A DNA stretch of 64,000 bases from an uncultured Gilliamella sp. (GCA_945271295.1 CALYPG010000001.1:248001-312000); one strand, 5' to 3'. Shown: positions 26,979 to 38,317, counted from the stretch's first letter. A program made the numbers and translations. Notes: generated by a model from the sequence alone, not told the origin.

Positions 26979-28571
26979 ATGACTGAACAAGCTTATTTAG
27001 ATGAAGTTAATGCTCGTCGCACGTTTGCGATAATTTCTCATCCTGATGCCGGTAAAACCACTATTACCGAAAAGGTATTATTATTTGGACAAGCTATTCA
27101 AACCGCCGGTACGGTAAAAGGACGTGGTGCCAATGCGCAGCATGCCAAATCTGACTGGATGGAAATGGAAAAACAGCGAGGGATCTCAATTACGACTTCT
27201 GTAATGCAATTTCCTTATAACGACTGTTTAGTTAATTTGTTAGATACGCCAGGACATGAGGACTTTTCTGAAGATACTTACCGCACACTTACTGCCGTTG
27301 ATAGTTGCTTGATGGTGATTGATGCTGCTAAGGGGGTCGAAGATCGTACCCGTAAACTAATGGAAGTGACACGTTTACGTAATACGCCAATTTTAACTTT
27401 CATGAATAAACTCGATCGTGATATTCGCGATCCAATGGAACTATTGGATGAAGTCGAGAATGAACTTAATATTATGTGTGCCCCGATTACTTGGCCAATC
27501 GGTTGTGGTAAGTTATTTAAAGGTGTTTACCATTTAGCTAAAGATGAGACTTATTTGTACCAGTCAGGTCAAGGGCATACCATTCAAGAAGTGCGCATTA
27601 TTAAAGGCTTAACCAATCCGCAACTCGATGCCGCTGTCGGTGAGGATTTAGCTCAGCAATTGCGTGATGAACTTGAATTGGTACAAGGGGCATCTAATGA
27701 GTTTGATTTAGAGGCGTTTTTATCGGGTGATTTGACGCCAGTATTTTTCGGTACGGCCCTCGGTAATTTTGGCGTTGATCATATGTTGGACGGATTAACC
27801 GCTTGGGCACCAACCCCACAACCACGACAGACCGATAAACGTGAAGTGGCGGCAAGCGAAGATAAATTCACTGGCTTTGTTTTCAAAATTCAAGCCAATA
27901 TGGATCCAAAACACCGCGACCGGGTAGCCTTTTTGCGGATCGTATCGGGTAAATATGAAAAAGGCATGAAATTACGTCATGTAAGAATTGCCAAAGATGT
28001 GAACATTTCTGATGCGTTGACCTTTATGGCGGGTGATCGTGAGCAAGTTGAACAGGCTTATGCTGGAGATATCATTGGTTTGCACAATCATGGTACTATT
28101 CAAATTGGTGATACTTTTACTCAAGGCGAAGATCTTAAGTTCACAGGTATTCCTAACTTTGCGCCCGAATTGTTCCGCCGTATTCGTTTAAAAGATCCTC
28201 TCAAACAGAAGCAATTATTAAAAGGTTTGGTGCAGTTATCCGAAGAAGGTGCAGTGCAGGTATTCCGACCAATAATTAATAATGATTTAATTGTGGGTGC
28301 GGTTGGGGTACTTCAGTTTGATGTAGTGGTCGCTCGCTTAAAATCAGAATATAATGTCGAAGCGATTTATGAACCAGTTAATGTAACTACTGCCCGATGG
28401 GTTGAGTGTAGCGATACGAAAAAAATGGAAGAGTTTAAACGTAAATGTGAGCAGAACTTGGCATTGGATGGCGGAGATAACTTATCTTATATTGCCCCAA
28501 GTATGGTTAATCTTAATTTAACACAAGAACGTTATCCTGATGTTGAGTTTAGAAAAACTCGCGAACATTAA
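26979..28571 (+). CDS. prfC: Peptide chain release factor 3
   Basis: RF3 is the GTPase that removes RF1 or RF2 from the ribosome after termination. From the ATG at 26979 there are 530 residues, against 529 in E. coli. An ATG at 26958 adds seven residues without homology and has no better ribosome site. The G1 loop SHPDAGKTT, the switch region [10 protein letters not shown]3 LDTPGHEDF and G4 NKLDRD are all present. The C-terminal region is highly conserved. The gene is alone on the plus strand before ptrA. Confidence 0.96.
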   Translation: MTEQAYLDEVNARRTFAIISHPDAGKTTITEKVLLFGQAIQTAGTVKGRGANAQHAKSDWMEMEKQRGISITTSVMQFPYNDCLVNLLDTPGHEDFSEDTYRTLTAVDSCLMVIDAAKGVEDRTRKLMEVTRLRNTPILTFMNKLDRDIRDPMELLDEVENELNIMCAPITWPIGCGKLFKGVYHLAKDETYLYQSGQGHTIQEVRIIKGLTNPQLDAAVGEDLAQQLRDELELVQGASNEFDLEAFLSGDLTPVFFGTALGNFGVDHMLDGLTAWAPTPQPRQTDKREVAASEDKFTGFVFKIQANMDPKHRDRVAFLRIVSGKYEKGMKLRHVRIAKDVNISDALTFMAGDREQVEQAYAGDIIGLHNHGTIQIGDTFTQGEDLKFTGIPNFAPELFRRIRLKDPLKQKQLLKGLVQLSEEGAVQVFRPIINNDLIVGAVGVLQFDVVVARLKSEYNVEAIYEPVNVTTARWVECSDTKKMEEFKRKCEQNLALDGGDNLSYIAPSMVNLNLTQERYPDVEFRKTREH

Positions 28572-28673
28572 TTTTATAATCGGGCACTTAAATCATATTG
28601 TTATAAAAAAATAGTGTTAAATTAACCTGGTGCCTTAAAAATTTCTGCTGATCCCATTAAGAGAGTGCTTATT

Positions 28674-31568
28674 ATGATCTATAAAACCAGTAAACTTGTT
28701 AATTTGATAAGTAGTTTTTGTTTATCTTTGTTGATTACTGCTTCTTCTTTTACTTTCGCTAGTGAAAACAAGCTTACCCATCCGGTTTTGCTCGAGAAAG
28801 TTCAACAAAGTGATCGTGATAATCGCCAATATGAAGTCATTGAATTGGCAAATAAGATGCGAGTTTTATTGGTTTCTGATCCTAAAGCGGTAAAATCTCT
28901 TGCAGCACTGGCTTTGCCAGTAGGCTCATTGCAAGATCCAAGTGATCAGCAAGGTTTAGCCCATTATACTGAACATATGGTACTAATGGGGTCTAAAAAG
29001 TATCCAGAGCCAGCGAGTTTTTCACAGTTTTTGAACCGTCATTCTGGTAGTTACAATGCTAGTACTGCCCCTCATCGAACTGCTTTTTATTTTGAAGTTG
29101 AAAATAGTGCATTAGATACTGCACTTGATTATTTAGCTGATGCGATTGCTGAGCCTAAATTAGATCCTAATTTTGCTGATAAAGAGCGTAATGCAGTAAA
29201 TGCCGAAATGACTATGGCAAGATCTAATGATGGTTTTCGAATAGAGCAGGTCAATGCTGAAACTATTAATCAAGCGCATCCAGCAGCCCAATTTTCGGGT
29301 GGTAATTTACAAACGTTAAGTAACAAACCAAGCAGTAAATTACAAGATGCATTAGTTAATTTTCATAACGACTATTATTCTGCCAATATCATGGTGGGTG
29401 TGATTTATAGTAATCAAGCCATGAGTAAATTAGCTAAATTAGCAGCAACTACCTTTGGTCAAATTTCGAATAAAAATATTCAAGCTCCTCAAATTGATAA
29501 ACCGGCACTCACACCTAATTGCCTAGGTAAACAGATTGCTATGGTACCAGCACAACCGAAAAAATTGCTGTTGTTACAATTCCCTATGGAAAATAATTTA
29601 ACCAAATTTGCAAGTAAGAGTGATGAATATATTGCTTATTTGCTGAGTAACCGTAGTCAAAATACAGTGTTTGATTTGTTACAAAAACAAGGTTTGATTG
29701 AGAGTATTAGTGCAACTAATGATCCAATCCGTTATGGTAACAGTGGTATGTTCAGTATTAATGTGAGTTTAACTGATGACGGACTAGCTCAAAAAGATAA
29801 AGTAATTGCTGCTATTTTCAATTATTTACAATTAATTCAAAAACAAGGCATTGCTGATGCTTATTATGAGGAGCTAAAGAAAGTTTTAGCATTAGAATTT
29901 AAATATGAAGATATTAACCGTGATATGTCGTATGTAGAATGGTTATCAGATCAAATGTTGTTATATCCGGTTCAAAATGTGTTAAATTCTGATTATATTG
30001 CTACTAATTTAGATAAAACAGCAATCATTGCTCGCCTAAAAAGCTTAACTCCAGATAATGTCAGAATCTGGGTGATTTCGCCAGATCAAACCACTAACAA
30101 AATGGCTTATTTTGTCGAAGCTCCTTATAAAATCGATAATATTACTGCTGAACAAAAAGCGAATTGGCTAAAGTTAGGTAAATCTTATTCATTTTCACTA
30201 CCTGAGTTAAATCCGTTTATTCCTGATGATTTTTCAATTACTAAGCAAAATAGTAATCAGGCTCAACCGGCTGAATTTAGTAAACGTGGTAATCATATCC
30301 ATTTTGTTAGCCAGTATTTTAAAAATGAACCTAAAGCCGCTATTGTGGTTTCGTTACGTAATAATCAAGCTTTTGCATCGGCCAAATCAGATGTCGCTTT
30401 TAAATTACTTGATTATATTGTTAGCCGAAATTTAGATAATTTACAATTTCAAGCAGGGGTTGCGGGAATTTCATTATCTACTGGCAGCGATAGTGGCTTG
30501 ATGATTTCAGCAAGTGGTTTTAGTCAACATTTACCAAAAATGGTTACCGCAGTACTTGATAGTTATCGTAATGTTACTATTGATGAACAAACTTTAGCTT
30601 TGGCTAAATCTTGGTATCTGCAAGAACTTGATAAAGCAGAACATGCTAAAAGTTACTGGTTAGCGGTTCAGCCGGTTAATGTGTTGTCAGTATTACCGCG
30701 TTATTATGAACGGGATGAAAAACGCCAAATTACCGCTAATATTAGCATTGAAGATATTGTAGCTTACCGTGATAATTTACTTACTCGCTCAGTACCTTAT
30801 ATGATTAGTTTGGGTAACTTGTCTAACGAGGATTCTTTAGATCTTTATCATTCTATTCAAAAAAACTTAGTGCGAGATGTTGAATTTACACCGATTGATA
30901 ATGTTAAAATTAAAAATTCGTTAGATGCTAAAATTACTCAGCAAGCTAAAAGCACGGATCATGCTTTGATGATGAGTTATATTCCAACCGACTACGATAG
31001 AATCAGTAGCGGTATGTTAAGTTATACTTTGTCTAAAATGATATCACCATGGTTTTTTGATCAATTACGTACTAATGAGCAACTCGGTTATGCTGTATTT
31101 GCTGGTCCTGTGACTGTAGGTGATTTTGCCGGGATGAGTTTTATTGTGCAAAGTAATCAGTATGATCCAGCATATTTGTTTAAACGTTATCAAGAATTTT
31201 ATCCGGTTATGCTAAGTAAGTTACAAGCATTGTCTAAACAAGATATTGAGCAATACAAAAAAGCCGTACTTGATGAATTAAATATGCCACCGCAAACATT
31301 AGACGAAGAGTTTAGTCGTTATATGCCAGACTATCAAAATTCCCGCTTTACTTTTGATTCTCGGAATAAAAAAATCGCTCAACTCAAAAAAATCACTCAG
31401 CAAGATTTGATCGATTTTTATAAACATTCAGTAATGGAATCAAAAGGATTAGTGTTGGCTTCACAAGTATTAGGTAAATCTTCAGATGGTGCTAAACAGC
31501 CACAAGCTATTACAGAGTTTACAGAATTCAAAAATGCGTCAGCCTTGCAAGATGTTTTATTAAAATGA
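28674..31568 (+). CDS. ptrA: Protease III (pitrilysin)
   Basis: The 964-residue protein is a periplasmic zinc metalloprotease of the M16 family, close in length to E. coli PtrA (962). A signal peptide ends near residue 27 (TFASE). The inverted zinc motif HYTEH is followed about 70 residues later by the third ligand glutamate in ERNAVNAEM. The four-domain M16A layout is kept to the end, with RTNEQLGYAVFAGP in the C-terminal half. It degrades small proteins and peptides such as insulin fragments. AAGAGAG precedes the ATG at 28674; an in-frame GTG three codons earlier is less likely. recB/recD, its E. coli neighbours, are absent. Confidence 0.95.
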   Translation: MIYKTSKLVNLISSFCLSLLITASSFTFASENKLTHPVLLEKVQQSDRDNRQYEVIELANKMRVLLVSDPKAVKSLAALALPVGSLQDPSDQQGLAHYTEHMVLMGSKKYPEPASFSQFLNRHSGSYNASTAPHRTAFYFEVENSALDTALDYLADAIAEPKLDPNFADKERNAVNAEMTMARSNDGFRIEQVNAETINQAHPAAQFSGGNLQTLSNKPSSKLQDALVNFHNDYYSANIMVGVIYSNQAMSKLAKLAATTFGQISNKNIQAPQIDKPALTPNCLGKQIAMVPAQPKKLLLLQFPMENNLTKFASKSDEYIAYLLSNRSQNTVFDLLQKQGLIESISATNDPIRYGNSGMFSINVSLTDDGLAQKDKVIAAIFNYLQLIQKQGIADAYYEELKKVLALEFKYEDINRDMSYVEWLSDQMLLYPVQNVLNSDYIATNLDKTAIIARLKSLTPDNVRIWVISPDQTTNKMAYFVEAPYKIDNITAEQKANWLKLGKSYSFSLPELNPFIPDDFSITKQNSNQAQPAEFSKRGNHIHFVSQYFKNEPKAAIVVSLRNNQAFASAKSDVAFKLLDYIVSRNLDNLQFQAGVAGISLSTGSDSGLMISASGFSQHLPKMVTAVLDSYRNVTIDEQTLALAKSWYLQELDKAEHAKSYWLAVQPVNVLSVLPRYYERDEKRQITANISIEDIVAYRDNLLTRSVPYMISLGNLSNEDSLDLYHSIQKNLVRDVEFTPIDNVKIKNSLDAKITQQAKSTDHALMMSYIPTDYDRISSGMLSYTLSKMISPWFFDQLRTNEQLGYAVFAGPVTVGDFAGMSFIVQSNQYDPAYLFKRYQEFYPVMLSKLQALSKQDIEQYKKAVLDELNMPPQTLDEEFSRYMPDYQNSRFTFDSRNKKIAQLKKITQQDLIDFYKHSVMESKGLVLASQVLGKSSDGAKQPQAITEFTEFKNASALQDVLLK

Positions 31569-31569
31569 C

Positions 31570-31602
31570 ATACTAAAACGTATAGCTGACCTGAAACATT
31601 TT
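31570..31602 (-). repeat. Dispersed intergenic repeat, copy C
   Basis: On the minus strand this copy reads AAAATGTTTCAGG, TCAGCT, ATACGTTT, TA, GTAT, and TGTCA precedes it. ATAC and GTAT can pair. It starts 2 nt after the ptrA stop codon. Confidence 0.7.
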
Positions 31603-31667
31603 GACAGAAATTGGCATTGTTATCACCTTATGATACACTGCCAAAAACCGTTTTAATTGAGTTGATT

Positions 31668-32540
31668 ATGATTACAGGTTCGATTGATTATTGTGCTATT
31701 GGGCAACGGTTACGTGCTTATCGTATTGCTGCTTCTTTACGAGCAGAAGATGTAGCTGAAAGTCTTAAAATTTCAAGGGCTGCGGTTTATCGGTTGGAAA
31801 AAGGTGAGATTGTCAAAATTGAAACCTTAGAACGGTTAGCAATTTTATTAGATACTTCGTTGGCTAGCTTACTTGGTATTGATACTGAATATTATTCAAG
31901 TGGTGAGGGCTTTTTTGAACGAATGCGTCAGTTGGAACAGCAATCGACTCATATCTATTCGCATTTTGATCCATTTTCTTTTTTATTAACTTCACCCGAT
32001 TACTTGAATCATTTAGCTTTAATGTTAGATGAATCAAGTGAATTGCAAAATAAACCTGATTATGCTATTACCTTATCTATTTTAAAAGAACGTAAAAAAC
32101 AGTTTTATCAGTCAGTTCCAAAAATTATGAATTTGATTAGTTTACGCAATGTAGAACGTTTTTTACATATTGGATTAGTTGGTAATTTGAATATTCCACC
32201 AGGTAAAAAATCTGAACGAATATTATTAGCACGTAAAGAAATTTATCATCTAATTGAATTATTAGAGCAACAAACTTTTGCACCAACTATTGCTATTACT
32301 AAGGAAGCTATTCCGTCAATTACCTTCCAAATTTTTTATCGTGATAAAGACCCAATCTCACTGGCAATGAGTCCGTTTCGATTAGGCGAATTGCCAAATG
32401 TAACCACTGGTATTGCATCTATTACTTCATCTAATGATGCAATCAAGCGCTATCGTCATTTGTTTGATAAGGCATGGCAAAATAGTGCTAAAGATCATCA
32501 AGCAATTGATTTGTTAAAAGCAACACTTGAAAAATTTTAA
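31668..32540 (+). CDS. XRE-family DNA-binding regulator
   Basis: From the ATG at 31668 the product has 290 residues. A helix-turn-helix of the Cro/CI type lies at about residues 10-62: [20 protein letters not shown], then [15 protein letters not shown] and [18 protein letters not shown]. The remaining 230 residues form a soluble domain that I do not recognise, with [20 protein letters not shown] and [14 protein letters not shown]. It may bind a ligand or stress signal. The upstream reading from a TTG at 31611 has no support. It lies 11 nt before aroA, so the two may be cotranscribed; its targets are unknown. Confidence 0.8.
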   Translation: MITGSIDYCAIGQRLRAYRIAASLRAEDVAESLKISRAAVYRLEKGEIVKIETLERLAILLDTSLASLLGIDTEYYSSGEGFFERMRQLEQQSTHIYSHFDPFSFLLTSPDYLNHLALMLDESSELQNKPDYAITLSILKERKKQFYQSVPKIMNLISLRNVERFLHIGLVGNLNIPPGKKSERILLARKEIYHLIELLEQQTFAPTIAITKEAIPSITFQIFYRDKDPISLAMSPFRLGELPNVTTGIASITSSNDAIKRYRHLFDKAWQNSAKDHQAIDLLKATLEKF

Positions 32541-32551
32541 AGAGAGTCATC

Positions 32552-33832
32552 ATGTTATCCTTAACATTACAACCAATCAAAAGATTTAATGGTACGATTA
32601 ATTTACCTGGTTCCAAAAGTGTTTCAAATCGTGCACTGTTATTATCGGCTTTAAGTAAAGGCTCTACCTGTTTAACTAATTTGCTTAATAGTGATGATGT
32701 GCGTTATATGCTTTTCGCCTTATCTGCTCTCGGCGTGTCCTACCAATTATCTCATAATCGCACCATTTGTGATATTGAAGGGAAAGGGGGAATATTACAG
32801 ACTCCATTTCCTTTAGAATTGTTTTTGGGTAATGCTGGTACAGCTATGCGTCCATTAACTGCAGCTTTGTGTCTGGGGCGCAATAATGTGATTTTAACTG
32901 GTGAACCACGCATGAAAGAGCGGCCAATTGGTCATTTGGTTGATTCGCTTCGTCAAGGTGGAGCCAAAATTGATTATCTTGAAACTCACGGTTTTCCACC
33001 TTTGCATATTCAAGGAGGCTTTGGCGGAGGTAAGATTCAAGTCAATGGCTCGGTTTCCAGTCAATTTTTAACGGCATTATTGATGGCGGCACCGTTAGCA
33101 TCTAAAGATACTGAGATCCGCATTATAGGCGATTTGGTATCTAAACCTTATATTGATATTACCATTAACATGATGGCAACATTTGGTGTGACGGTTGTTA
33201 ACAATAATTATCAAAATTTTGCAATTAAAGGGCAACAATACTATCAATCACCAGGTAACTATTTAGTAGAAGGTGATGCTTCGTCCGCCTCTTATTTTTT
33301 AGCGGCAGCAGCGATTAGAGGTGGCACTGTTAGAGTGACCGGCGTTGGTAAAAATAGCCTGCAAGGCGATACCCAGTTTGCCCATGTATTGGAAAAAATG
33401 GGTGCTAAAATAACCTGGGCTGATGATTATATTGAATGTACAAAAGGTGAATTAAATGGGATTGATATGGATATGAATCATATTCCAGATGCAGCAATGA
33501 CTATTGCCACTACCGCCTTATTTGCTAAAGGACCTACTACTATTCGCAATATTTATAATTGGCGAGTTAAAGAAACCGATCGTTTATCGGCAATGGCAAC
33601 TGAGCTACGTAAAGTTGGAGCGACGGTTGATGAAGGGCAGGATTATATTACTATCGAGCCACCTACAAAATTAAATCATGCCGAAATCGAAACCTATAAC
33701 GATCACCGTATGGCAATGTGTTTTTCTTTGGTTGCATTATCTGATACCCCAGTAACCATATTAGATCCTAAATGTACCATGAAGACTTTTCCTGATTATT
33801 TTGAACAATTTAAACTACTAAGTGAAGAATAA
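32552..33832 (+). CDS. aroA: 3-phosphoshikimate 1-carboxyvinyltransferase (EPSP synthase)
   Basis: The 426-residue enzyme joins shikimate 3-phosphate and PEP in aromatic amino acid synthesis. It has the N-terminal [17 protein letters not shown] (about residues 14-30), the PEP-site loop [15 protein letters not shown] (about 90-104), and the C-terminal [17 protein letters not shown] and [10 protein letters not shown]. Glycine in GNAGTAMRP is as in ordinary class I enzymes. AGAGAG precedes the ATG. It is followed directly by cmk. serC, often upstream, is replaced by the XRE gene. Confidence 0.97.
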   Translation: MLSLTLQPIKRFNGTINLPGSKSVSNRALLLSALSKGSTCLTNLLNSDDVRYMLFALSALGVSYQLSHNRTICDIEGKGGILQTPFPLELFLGNAGTAMRPLTAALCLGRNNVILTGEPRMKERPIGHLVDSLRQGGAKIDYLETHGFPPLHIQGGFGGGKIQVNGSVSSQFLTALLMAAPLASKDTEIRIIGDLVSKPYIDITINMMATFGVTVVNNNYQNFAIKGQQYYQSPGNYLVEGDASSASYFLAAAAIRGGTVRVTGVGKNSLQGDTQFAHVLEKMGAKITWADDYIECTKGELNGIDMDMNHIPDAAMTIATTALFAKGPTTIRNIYNWRVKETDRLSAMATELRKVGATVDEGQDYITIEPPTKLNHAEIETYNDHRMAMCFSLVALSDTPVTILDPKCTMKTFPDYFEQFKLLSEE

Positions 33833-33833
33833 A

Positions 33834-34514
33834 ATGCATAAAACTGTTCCGGTCATTACAGTTGATGGACCAAGTGGCGTGGGTAAGGGCACTTTGTGCC
33901 AAGCATTGGCTAATCATTTTAATTGGCACCTATTAGATTCTGGTGCTATATATCGGGTGCTAGCGCTATCAGCACTCCAACATCAAATTGCGTTAGATGA
34001 TGAGCATCAACTCGCTAAGTTAGCGCAAAATTTGCCTTTAATGTTTGATTCAAGCGGTTCAGAGGTAAAAGTTATATTAAATGGTATTGATGTTTCGCGA
34101 AACATTCGTACTGAACAAACCGGTGGAGCGGCCTCTAAAGTGGCGTCACTTAATCAAGTGAGAAGTGCATTATTACAACGTCAACGTGATTTTAGGCAAG
34201 CGCCAGGGCTGATTGCTGATGGTCGTGATATGGGCACAGTGGTGTTTACAGATGCGCCTGTGAAGATATTTCTTGATGCTAGTGCTCAATCTCGAGCACA
34301 AAGACGCATGAAACAGTTGCAACAAAAACAAAATCATGCTAAATTCGCCGAAATTTTGCAAGAGATAACAGCGCGTGATGAACGTGATCGTAATCGTTCT
34401 GTAGCACCGTTAAAACCTGCAAACGATGCGTTAATAATTGATACCACATCACTTTCTATTCAAGATGTTTTTAATCAATCTATTACATATATAACAGAAA
34501 AACTCGCATTGTAA
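33834..34514 (+). CDS. cmk: Cytidylate kinase
   Basis: The 226-residue enzyme phosphorylates CMP and dCMP. It has the P-loop [11 protein letters not shown] at about residues 12-22, then [11 protein letters not shown], and [12 protein letters not shown] in the substrate part. The ATG at 33834 begins 1 nt after the aroA stop and uses the GTGAAG inside the aroA end as its ribosome site. An in-frame GTG at 33822 would overlap aroA and lacks such a site. Confidence 0.96.
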   Translation: MHKTVPVITVDGPSGVGKGTLCQALANHFNWHLLDSGAIYRVLALSALQHQIALDDEHQLAKLAQNLPLMFDSSGSEVKVILNGIDVSRNIRTEQTGGAASKVASLNQVRSALLQRQRDFRQAPGLIADGRDMGTVVFTDAPVKIFLDASAQSRAQRRMKQLQQKQNHAKFAEILQEITARDERDRNRSVAPLKPANDALIIDTTSLSIQDVFNQSITYITEKLAL

Positions 34515-34627
34515 GAAGTCTTACTTGGCGAACCAAGCTCCATTATAAGGATGAGTGGAGTATCGTAAACAACCCCACAAGACATGATGTAATGTGGACG
34601 TTAATAATTAACTTAAGTAAATTTAAT
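34515..34627 (+). promoter_or_regulatory. rpsA leader without Shine-Dalgarno sequence
   Basis: The 30 bases before the rpsA ATG contain no purine-rich ribosome site. Several GGA triplets lie farther upstream (AAGGATGAGTGGAG, GTGGACG). In E. coli the rpsA leader is likewise SD-less and folds into hairpins with exposed GGA loops. S1 protein uses this leader to control its own synthesis. The same mode is inferred here. Confidence 0.5.
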
Positions 34628-36310
34628 ATGACTGAATCTTTTGCTCAACTCTTTGAAGAGTCTTTAAATCAACTAGACACTCGTTCTGGTAATATGATCC
34701 GTGGTACTGTCGTTGCAATCGACAAAGATGTGGTGTTAGTTGATGCTGGTTTAAAATCTGAATCGGCAATTCCAGTAGAGCAGTTTAAAAATGCCCAAGG
34801 CGAATTAGAAGTACAAGTTGGCGACGAAGTCGATGTCGTACTTGACTCAATTGAAGATGGCTTTGGTGAAACTATTTTATCTCGTGAGAAAGCTAAACGT
34901 CATGAAGCGTGGCTAACACTAGAAAAAGCAGTAGATGATGCTGCAACAGTTTTAGGTGTAATCAATGGTAAAGTTAAAGGTGGCTTTACGGTTGATCTTA
35001 ATGGCGTTCGTGCGTTCCTACCAGGTTCGCTAGTCGATGTTCGTCCATTACGCGATACTTCTCATATTGAAAACCGAGAAATCGAATTAAAAGTTATTAA
35101 ATTAGATCAAAAACGTAACAACGTTGTGGTTTCACGTCGTGCGGTTATCGAATCTGAAAATAGTGCAGAAAGAGAACAACTTCTTGAAAATCTACAAGAA
35201 GGTTCTGAAGTTAAAGGTATTATCAAAAATCTTACTGATTACGGTGCATTCGTTGATCTTGGTGGGGTTGATGGTTTACTACATATCACTGATATGGCTT
35301 GGAAACGTGTTAAACACCCAAGTGAAGTGGTTGAAGTAGGTCAAGAACTATTAGTTAAAGTACTTAAATTTGACAAAGATCGTTCACGCGTTTCACTTGG
35401 CTTGAAACAATTAGGTGAAGATCCTTGGGTTTCAATCGCTAAACGTTACCCAGAAGGTACTAAAGTAACAGGTAAAGTCACTAACTTAACTGATTACGGT
35501 TGTTTTGTTGAAATCGAAACAGGTGTTGAAGGTTTAGTTCACGTTTCTGAAATGGATTGGACTAACAAAAATATTCATCCATCTAAAGTGGTTAGTTTAG
35601 GTGATGTAGTTGAAGTTATTGTACTTGAAATTGATGAAGAACGTCGTCGTATTTCTCTTGGTCTTAAACAATGTAAACCAAATCCATGGTTACAATTTGC
35701 TGAATCACATAACAAAGGTGATAAAGTTAGTGGTAAGATCAAATCAATCACTGATTTCGGTATCTTTATTGGCTTGGAAGGCGGTATTGACGGTCTAGTT
35801 CATCTTTCAGATATCTCTTGGAATATACCAGGTGAAGAAGCGGTTAAAGCTTATAAAAAAGGTGATGACATCGAAGCAGTTGTGTTACAAGTTGATGCTG
35901 AACGTGAACGTATTTCACTAGGTGTGAAACAACTAGAAGACGATCCTTTTAATAGCTTTGCAGCTAACTACAAAAAAGGTGCTATTGTTAAAGGTAAAGT
36001 GACTGCTATTGATGCTAAAGGCGCAAATGTTGAAATCGCTAATGGTATTGAAGGTTACTTAAAAGCACAAGACATTGCCCGTGAACGTATCGAAGATGCG
36101 ACTGCGGCACTGAAAGTTGGCGATGAAGTAGAAGCAAAAATTGTTAATATTGATCGTAAAACACGTGCAATTTCATTATCTGTGCGTGCTAAAGATGAAG
36201 CTGACGAAAAAGAAGCGCTTGCTGCGGTAAATAATACGACTACTCAAGAAGACGCATCATTTACTAATGCAATGGCAGAAGCATTTAAAGCTGCATCAAA
36301 AACTGAATAA
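34628..36310 (+). CDS. rpsA: 30S ribosomal protein S1
   Basis: The 560-residue protein has six S1 RNA-binding repeats, seen from the recurring pattern [45 protein letters not shown] and [23 protein letters not shown]. The N-terminus [12 protein letters not shown] matches E. coli S1 exactly and fixes the start at 34628; the ATG at 34592 is excluded. S1 unfolds and recruits mRNA to the 30S subunit. It ends at a strong terminator before ihfB. Confidence 0.97.
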   Translation: MTESFAQLFEESLNQLDTRSGNMIRGTVVAIDKDVVLVDAGLKSESAIPVEQFKNAQGELEVQVGDEVDVVLDSIEDGFGETILSREKAKRHEAWLTLEKAVDDAATVLGVINGKVKGGFTVDLNGVRAFLPGSLVDVRPLRDTSHIENREIELKVIKLDQKRNNVVVSRRAVIESENSAEREQLLENLQEGSEVKGIIKNLTDYGAFVDLGGVDGLLHITDMAWKRVKHPSEVVEVGQELLVKVLKFDKDRSRVSLGLKQLGEDPWVSIAKRYPEGTKVTGKVTNLTDYGCFVEIETGVEGLVHVSEMDWTNKNIHPSKVVSLGDVVEVIVLEIDEERRRISLGLKQCKPNPWLQFAESHNKGDKVSGKIKSITDFGIFIGLEGGIDGLVHLSDISWNIPGEEAVKAYKKGDDIEAVVLQVDAERERISLGVKQLEDDPFNSFAANYKKGAIVKGKVTAIDAKGANVEIANGIEGYLKAQDIARERIEDATAALKVGDEVEAKIVNIDRKTRAISLSVRAKDEADEKEALAAVNNTTTQEDASFTNAMAEAFKAASKTE

Positions 36311-36323
36311 AATTATTTATTCT

Positions 36324-36357
36324 AAAAGAAAAAGAGGGCTTGCCCTCTTTTTCTTTT
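36324..36357 (+). terminator. Rho-independent terminator of rpsA
   Basis: AAAAGAAAAAGAGGGC and its exact complement form a 16-bp arm pair with only TT between them. The top pairs will open to make the loop. The T-rich right arm acts as the release tract. Confidence 0.9.
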
Positions 36358-36408
36358 GTAGTATAGAATAGGTAGAATGATTGCCACATTAATAACTTAG
36401 GAGTGACC

Positions 36409-36699
36409 ATGAACAGATCGGATTTAGCAGAAAAGATAGTTAACTGGCGGGTACACCTTCCTGTACAACTAGTTGATGATGCTGTAAGAGATATTATAGA
36501 ACAGATCGCGTTAGCCATGGAAAATAATGACCGCGTAGAAATTCGAGGTTTTGGTAGTTTTAGTTTAAATTACCGAGCTCCACGTAAAGCAAGAAATCCG
36601 AGAACCGGGGGGAATGTAGAGGTTAAACATAAATATATTCCTCATTTTAAACCAGGTAAAGAATTACGTGAAAGAGTTAATAATGCTGCAAAAGCATAG
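36409..36699 (+). CDS. ihfB: Integration host factor subunit beta
   Basis: The 96-residue protein is the IHF beta subunit (94 in E. coli), which with IhfA bends DNA sharply. It has [15 protein letters not shown], then the beta-arm RNPRTG with the intercalating proline, and [17 protein letters not shown] lies 5 nt before the ATG at 36409; a GTG two codons upstream is not needed. It keeps its E. coli position after rpsA. Confidence 0.96.
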   Translation: MNRSDLAEKIVNWRVHLPVQLVDDAVRDIIEQIALAMENNDRVEIRGFGSFSLNYRAPRKARNPRTGGNVEVKHKYIPHFKPGKELRERVNNAAKA

Positions 36700-36720
36700 T
36701 AGCTAAATATCATTCAGTAC

Positions 36721-36746
36721 AAGCCTTTGATATATATCAAAGGCTT
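36721..36746. terminator. Palindromic terminator of ihfB
   Basis: AAGCCTTTGATAT is followed at once by its complement, making a 26-bp perfect palindrome about 20 nt after the ihfB stop, with TATTGCTTT behind. It is best read as a hairpin terminator. Confidence 0.7.
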
Positions 36747-37039
36747 TATTGCTTTATAAGTTAACCCTCACCAATCATTTTGACTCACATTATTCAAAAT
36801 AATCAAAGCAAAATTCTCAATAATTCGTTTATAATTATTAAATTGGCAGTTTTGCAACAGTATTAAATGAATGAAATAATTTTACATAAATTAATGACAA
36901 CCCACAATACCGATACTCAGTCGCTAGAAATTAAAACAATTATGGAAAAAATATGGTCGATGATTCAATGCGGTTGAGTCGTTATCCTGATAAAGACCAA
37001 ATAATTACGTTAATAGTCCCCATTAAGGAGTAAGTTTAT
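36747..37039. other. Intergenic region ihfB / unknown membrane protein
   Basis: About 290 nt of AT-rich sequence. A 36-codon reading frame at 36867-36977 begins with ATG but has no ribosome site and no recognisable product. The end of the region has AAGGAG before the next gene. Confidence 0.4.
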
Positions 37040-37825
37040 ATGCTATGGTGGTTAAAACAACCTACAGAATCTCAACAACAAAGCTATCAACAACAGATTA
37101 AATGGCAATATCCTGAACAGCCAGTTTCAAAAAGCTGGGCGATTGAAATTAGAGACTATGATACTAAGTCATCTAATTGGATTTATGTTATAGGAAATCT
37201 TTTTATTCTGTTACTTTTTGGATCAATCACTTTAGCGGTTGCAAAACCCCCGGAGTACATAGTTTTTATTATTGGCTTTGGTATTGGTTTTTTGCTTCTT
37301 CATTGGCTAATATATTCAGTTTGCTTTTCTAAAAAGTTTGTAGTTTATCGTTTTACTCATGACGGCTTTGAAGTGGCAGCATGGGATAGTCATGCAGAAG
37401 GGGTGAAAAAAATATTTATTAGCGTGGCGATTATATGTTCTGTTATCGTGTTGTTCATTGTAATATTGGTGCCTCAAGCGTTTTTTCTATTATTTATTGG
37501 ACCTGGTGGAATGATCTTAACTATGCTTACCCAAACTACTAATAAACAAGTATGGGAACAACAAAAGGACTATTCCCAAAAATATTTTGACTGGGATTTA
37601 TTTACTGAAATTTTACTGTATAAAAAGCGACATATTTTAACCCTGTTTATTGATGTAAAAGAACGTAATAAACGCTTAGATAAATACTCAAATAAGAAGG
37701 TAATTCATATTTTTTGTTACCCTGATAGTTATCAAACCATGATTGAATTTATACAGAGCAAAGTTAACCCTAACACTCCTTGTAAAGAAGGCCATATTGA
37801 ATTGTATCCCGATGAATGCTGTTAG
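37040..37825 (+). CDS. Unknown membrane protein
   Basis: I do not recognise this 261-residue product. It has a hydrophilic N-terminal 45 residues. Two close membrane segments follow (about residues 48-68 and 73-95), then a short loop FVVYRFTHDGFEVAAWD. A hairpin of two more segments lies at about 128-165. A soluble C-terminal 95 residues ends in DECC. The loop between the membrane pairs could be cytosolic. AAGGAG lies about 10 nt before the ATG, so it is probably expressed. It sits between ihfB and comEC, where E. coli has no extra gene, and is flanked on both sides by long non-coding stretches. Signs of insertion are lacking apart from that position. Confidence 0.6.
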   Translation: MLWWLKQPTESQQQSYQQQIKWQYPEQPVSKSWAIEIRDYDTKSSNWIYVIGNLFILLLFGSITLAVAKPPEYIVFIIGFGIGFLLLHWLIYSVCFSKKFVVYRFTHDGFEVAAWDSHAEGVKKIFISVAIICSVIVLFIVILVPQAFFLLFIGPGGMILTMLTQTTNKQVWEQQKDYSQKYFDWDLFTEILLYKKRHILTLFIDVKERNKRLDKYSNKKVIHIFCYPDSYQTMIEFIQSKVNPNTPCKEGHIELYPDECC

Positions 37826-38317
37826 TTAATCAAGATGCTAGGTTTATAGAGTAATTTAATTTTAATATCTTTAATCATAGTTTAATTGAATCGGCGTTAT
37901 TAACCCATATGAAAACCGACATTGTATTGACCCCTTTATGGAAATTGAATCATAGAATTGATGTCGGGTTTTTAAGGTGAGGCTTCAATTACTAAGCGTG
38001 TAGGCTGAATTGCTTATTAAGCTAAATCCATTATTACTGGAGCGAAGCTTTTAATCGGATGGCTAATCACATAGTATCGCTACAAATAAGTATAAAGAGA
38101 GGTTATTTAACCCTAAAGCAGGTCAATGGCTAAATTGATGACTGAATAAAGCTGTCTACCCATTAAAAAACCAACCAATTACAATCAAATAATAACAGAC
38201 TCAAGCTTAACAGTGATAAAACTGGAAGCTAACTTCAAATTATTACATTGTTTTATTTTTTTGTAATAACAACATGATAGGCTTAATTATCATTTATTTG
38301 AAATGTTGTAGTTATTA
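37826..38317. other. 492-nt region without recognisable gene
   Basis: No open frame with support was seen. An interrupted inverted repeat (AAAACCGACAT near 37912 and ATGTCGGGTTTT near 37960) could fold as a long hairpin after the membrane protein gene. Near the end TTATTACA (38240) and TGTAATAA (38262) flank a T-rich loop just before comEC. The rest may be decayed coding sequence, but nothing could be matched. Confidence 0.4.

Noticed and set aside
36727..36740. A second perfect FNR consensus, TTGAT-ATAT-ATCAA
   Set aside because: It lies inside the 26-bp palindromic hairpin right after ihfB and not upstream of a nearby start; symmetry of an AT-rich terminator explains it.
36867..36977. 36-codon ATG frame before the unknown membrane protein
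   Set aside because: No ribosome site and no similarity that I can recognise; such frames are expected by chance in AT-rich DNA.
37826..38317. Possible transposase remnant before comEC
   Set aside because: No terminal repeats, target duplication or recognisable transposase residues were seen in any frame.
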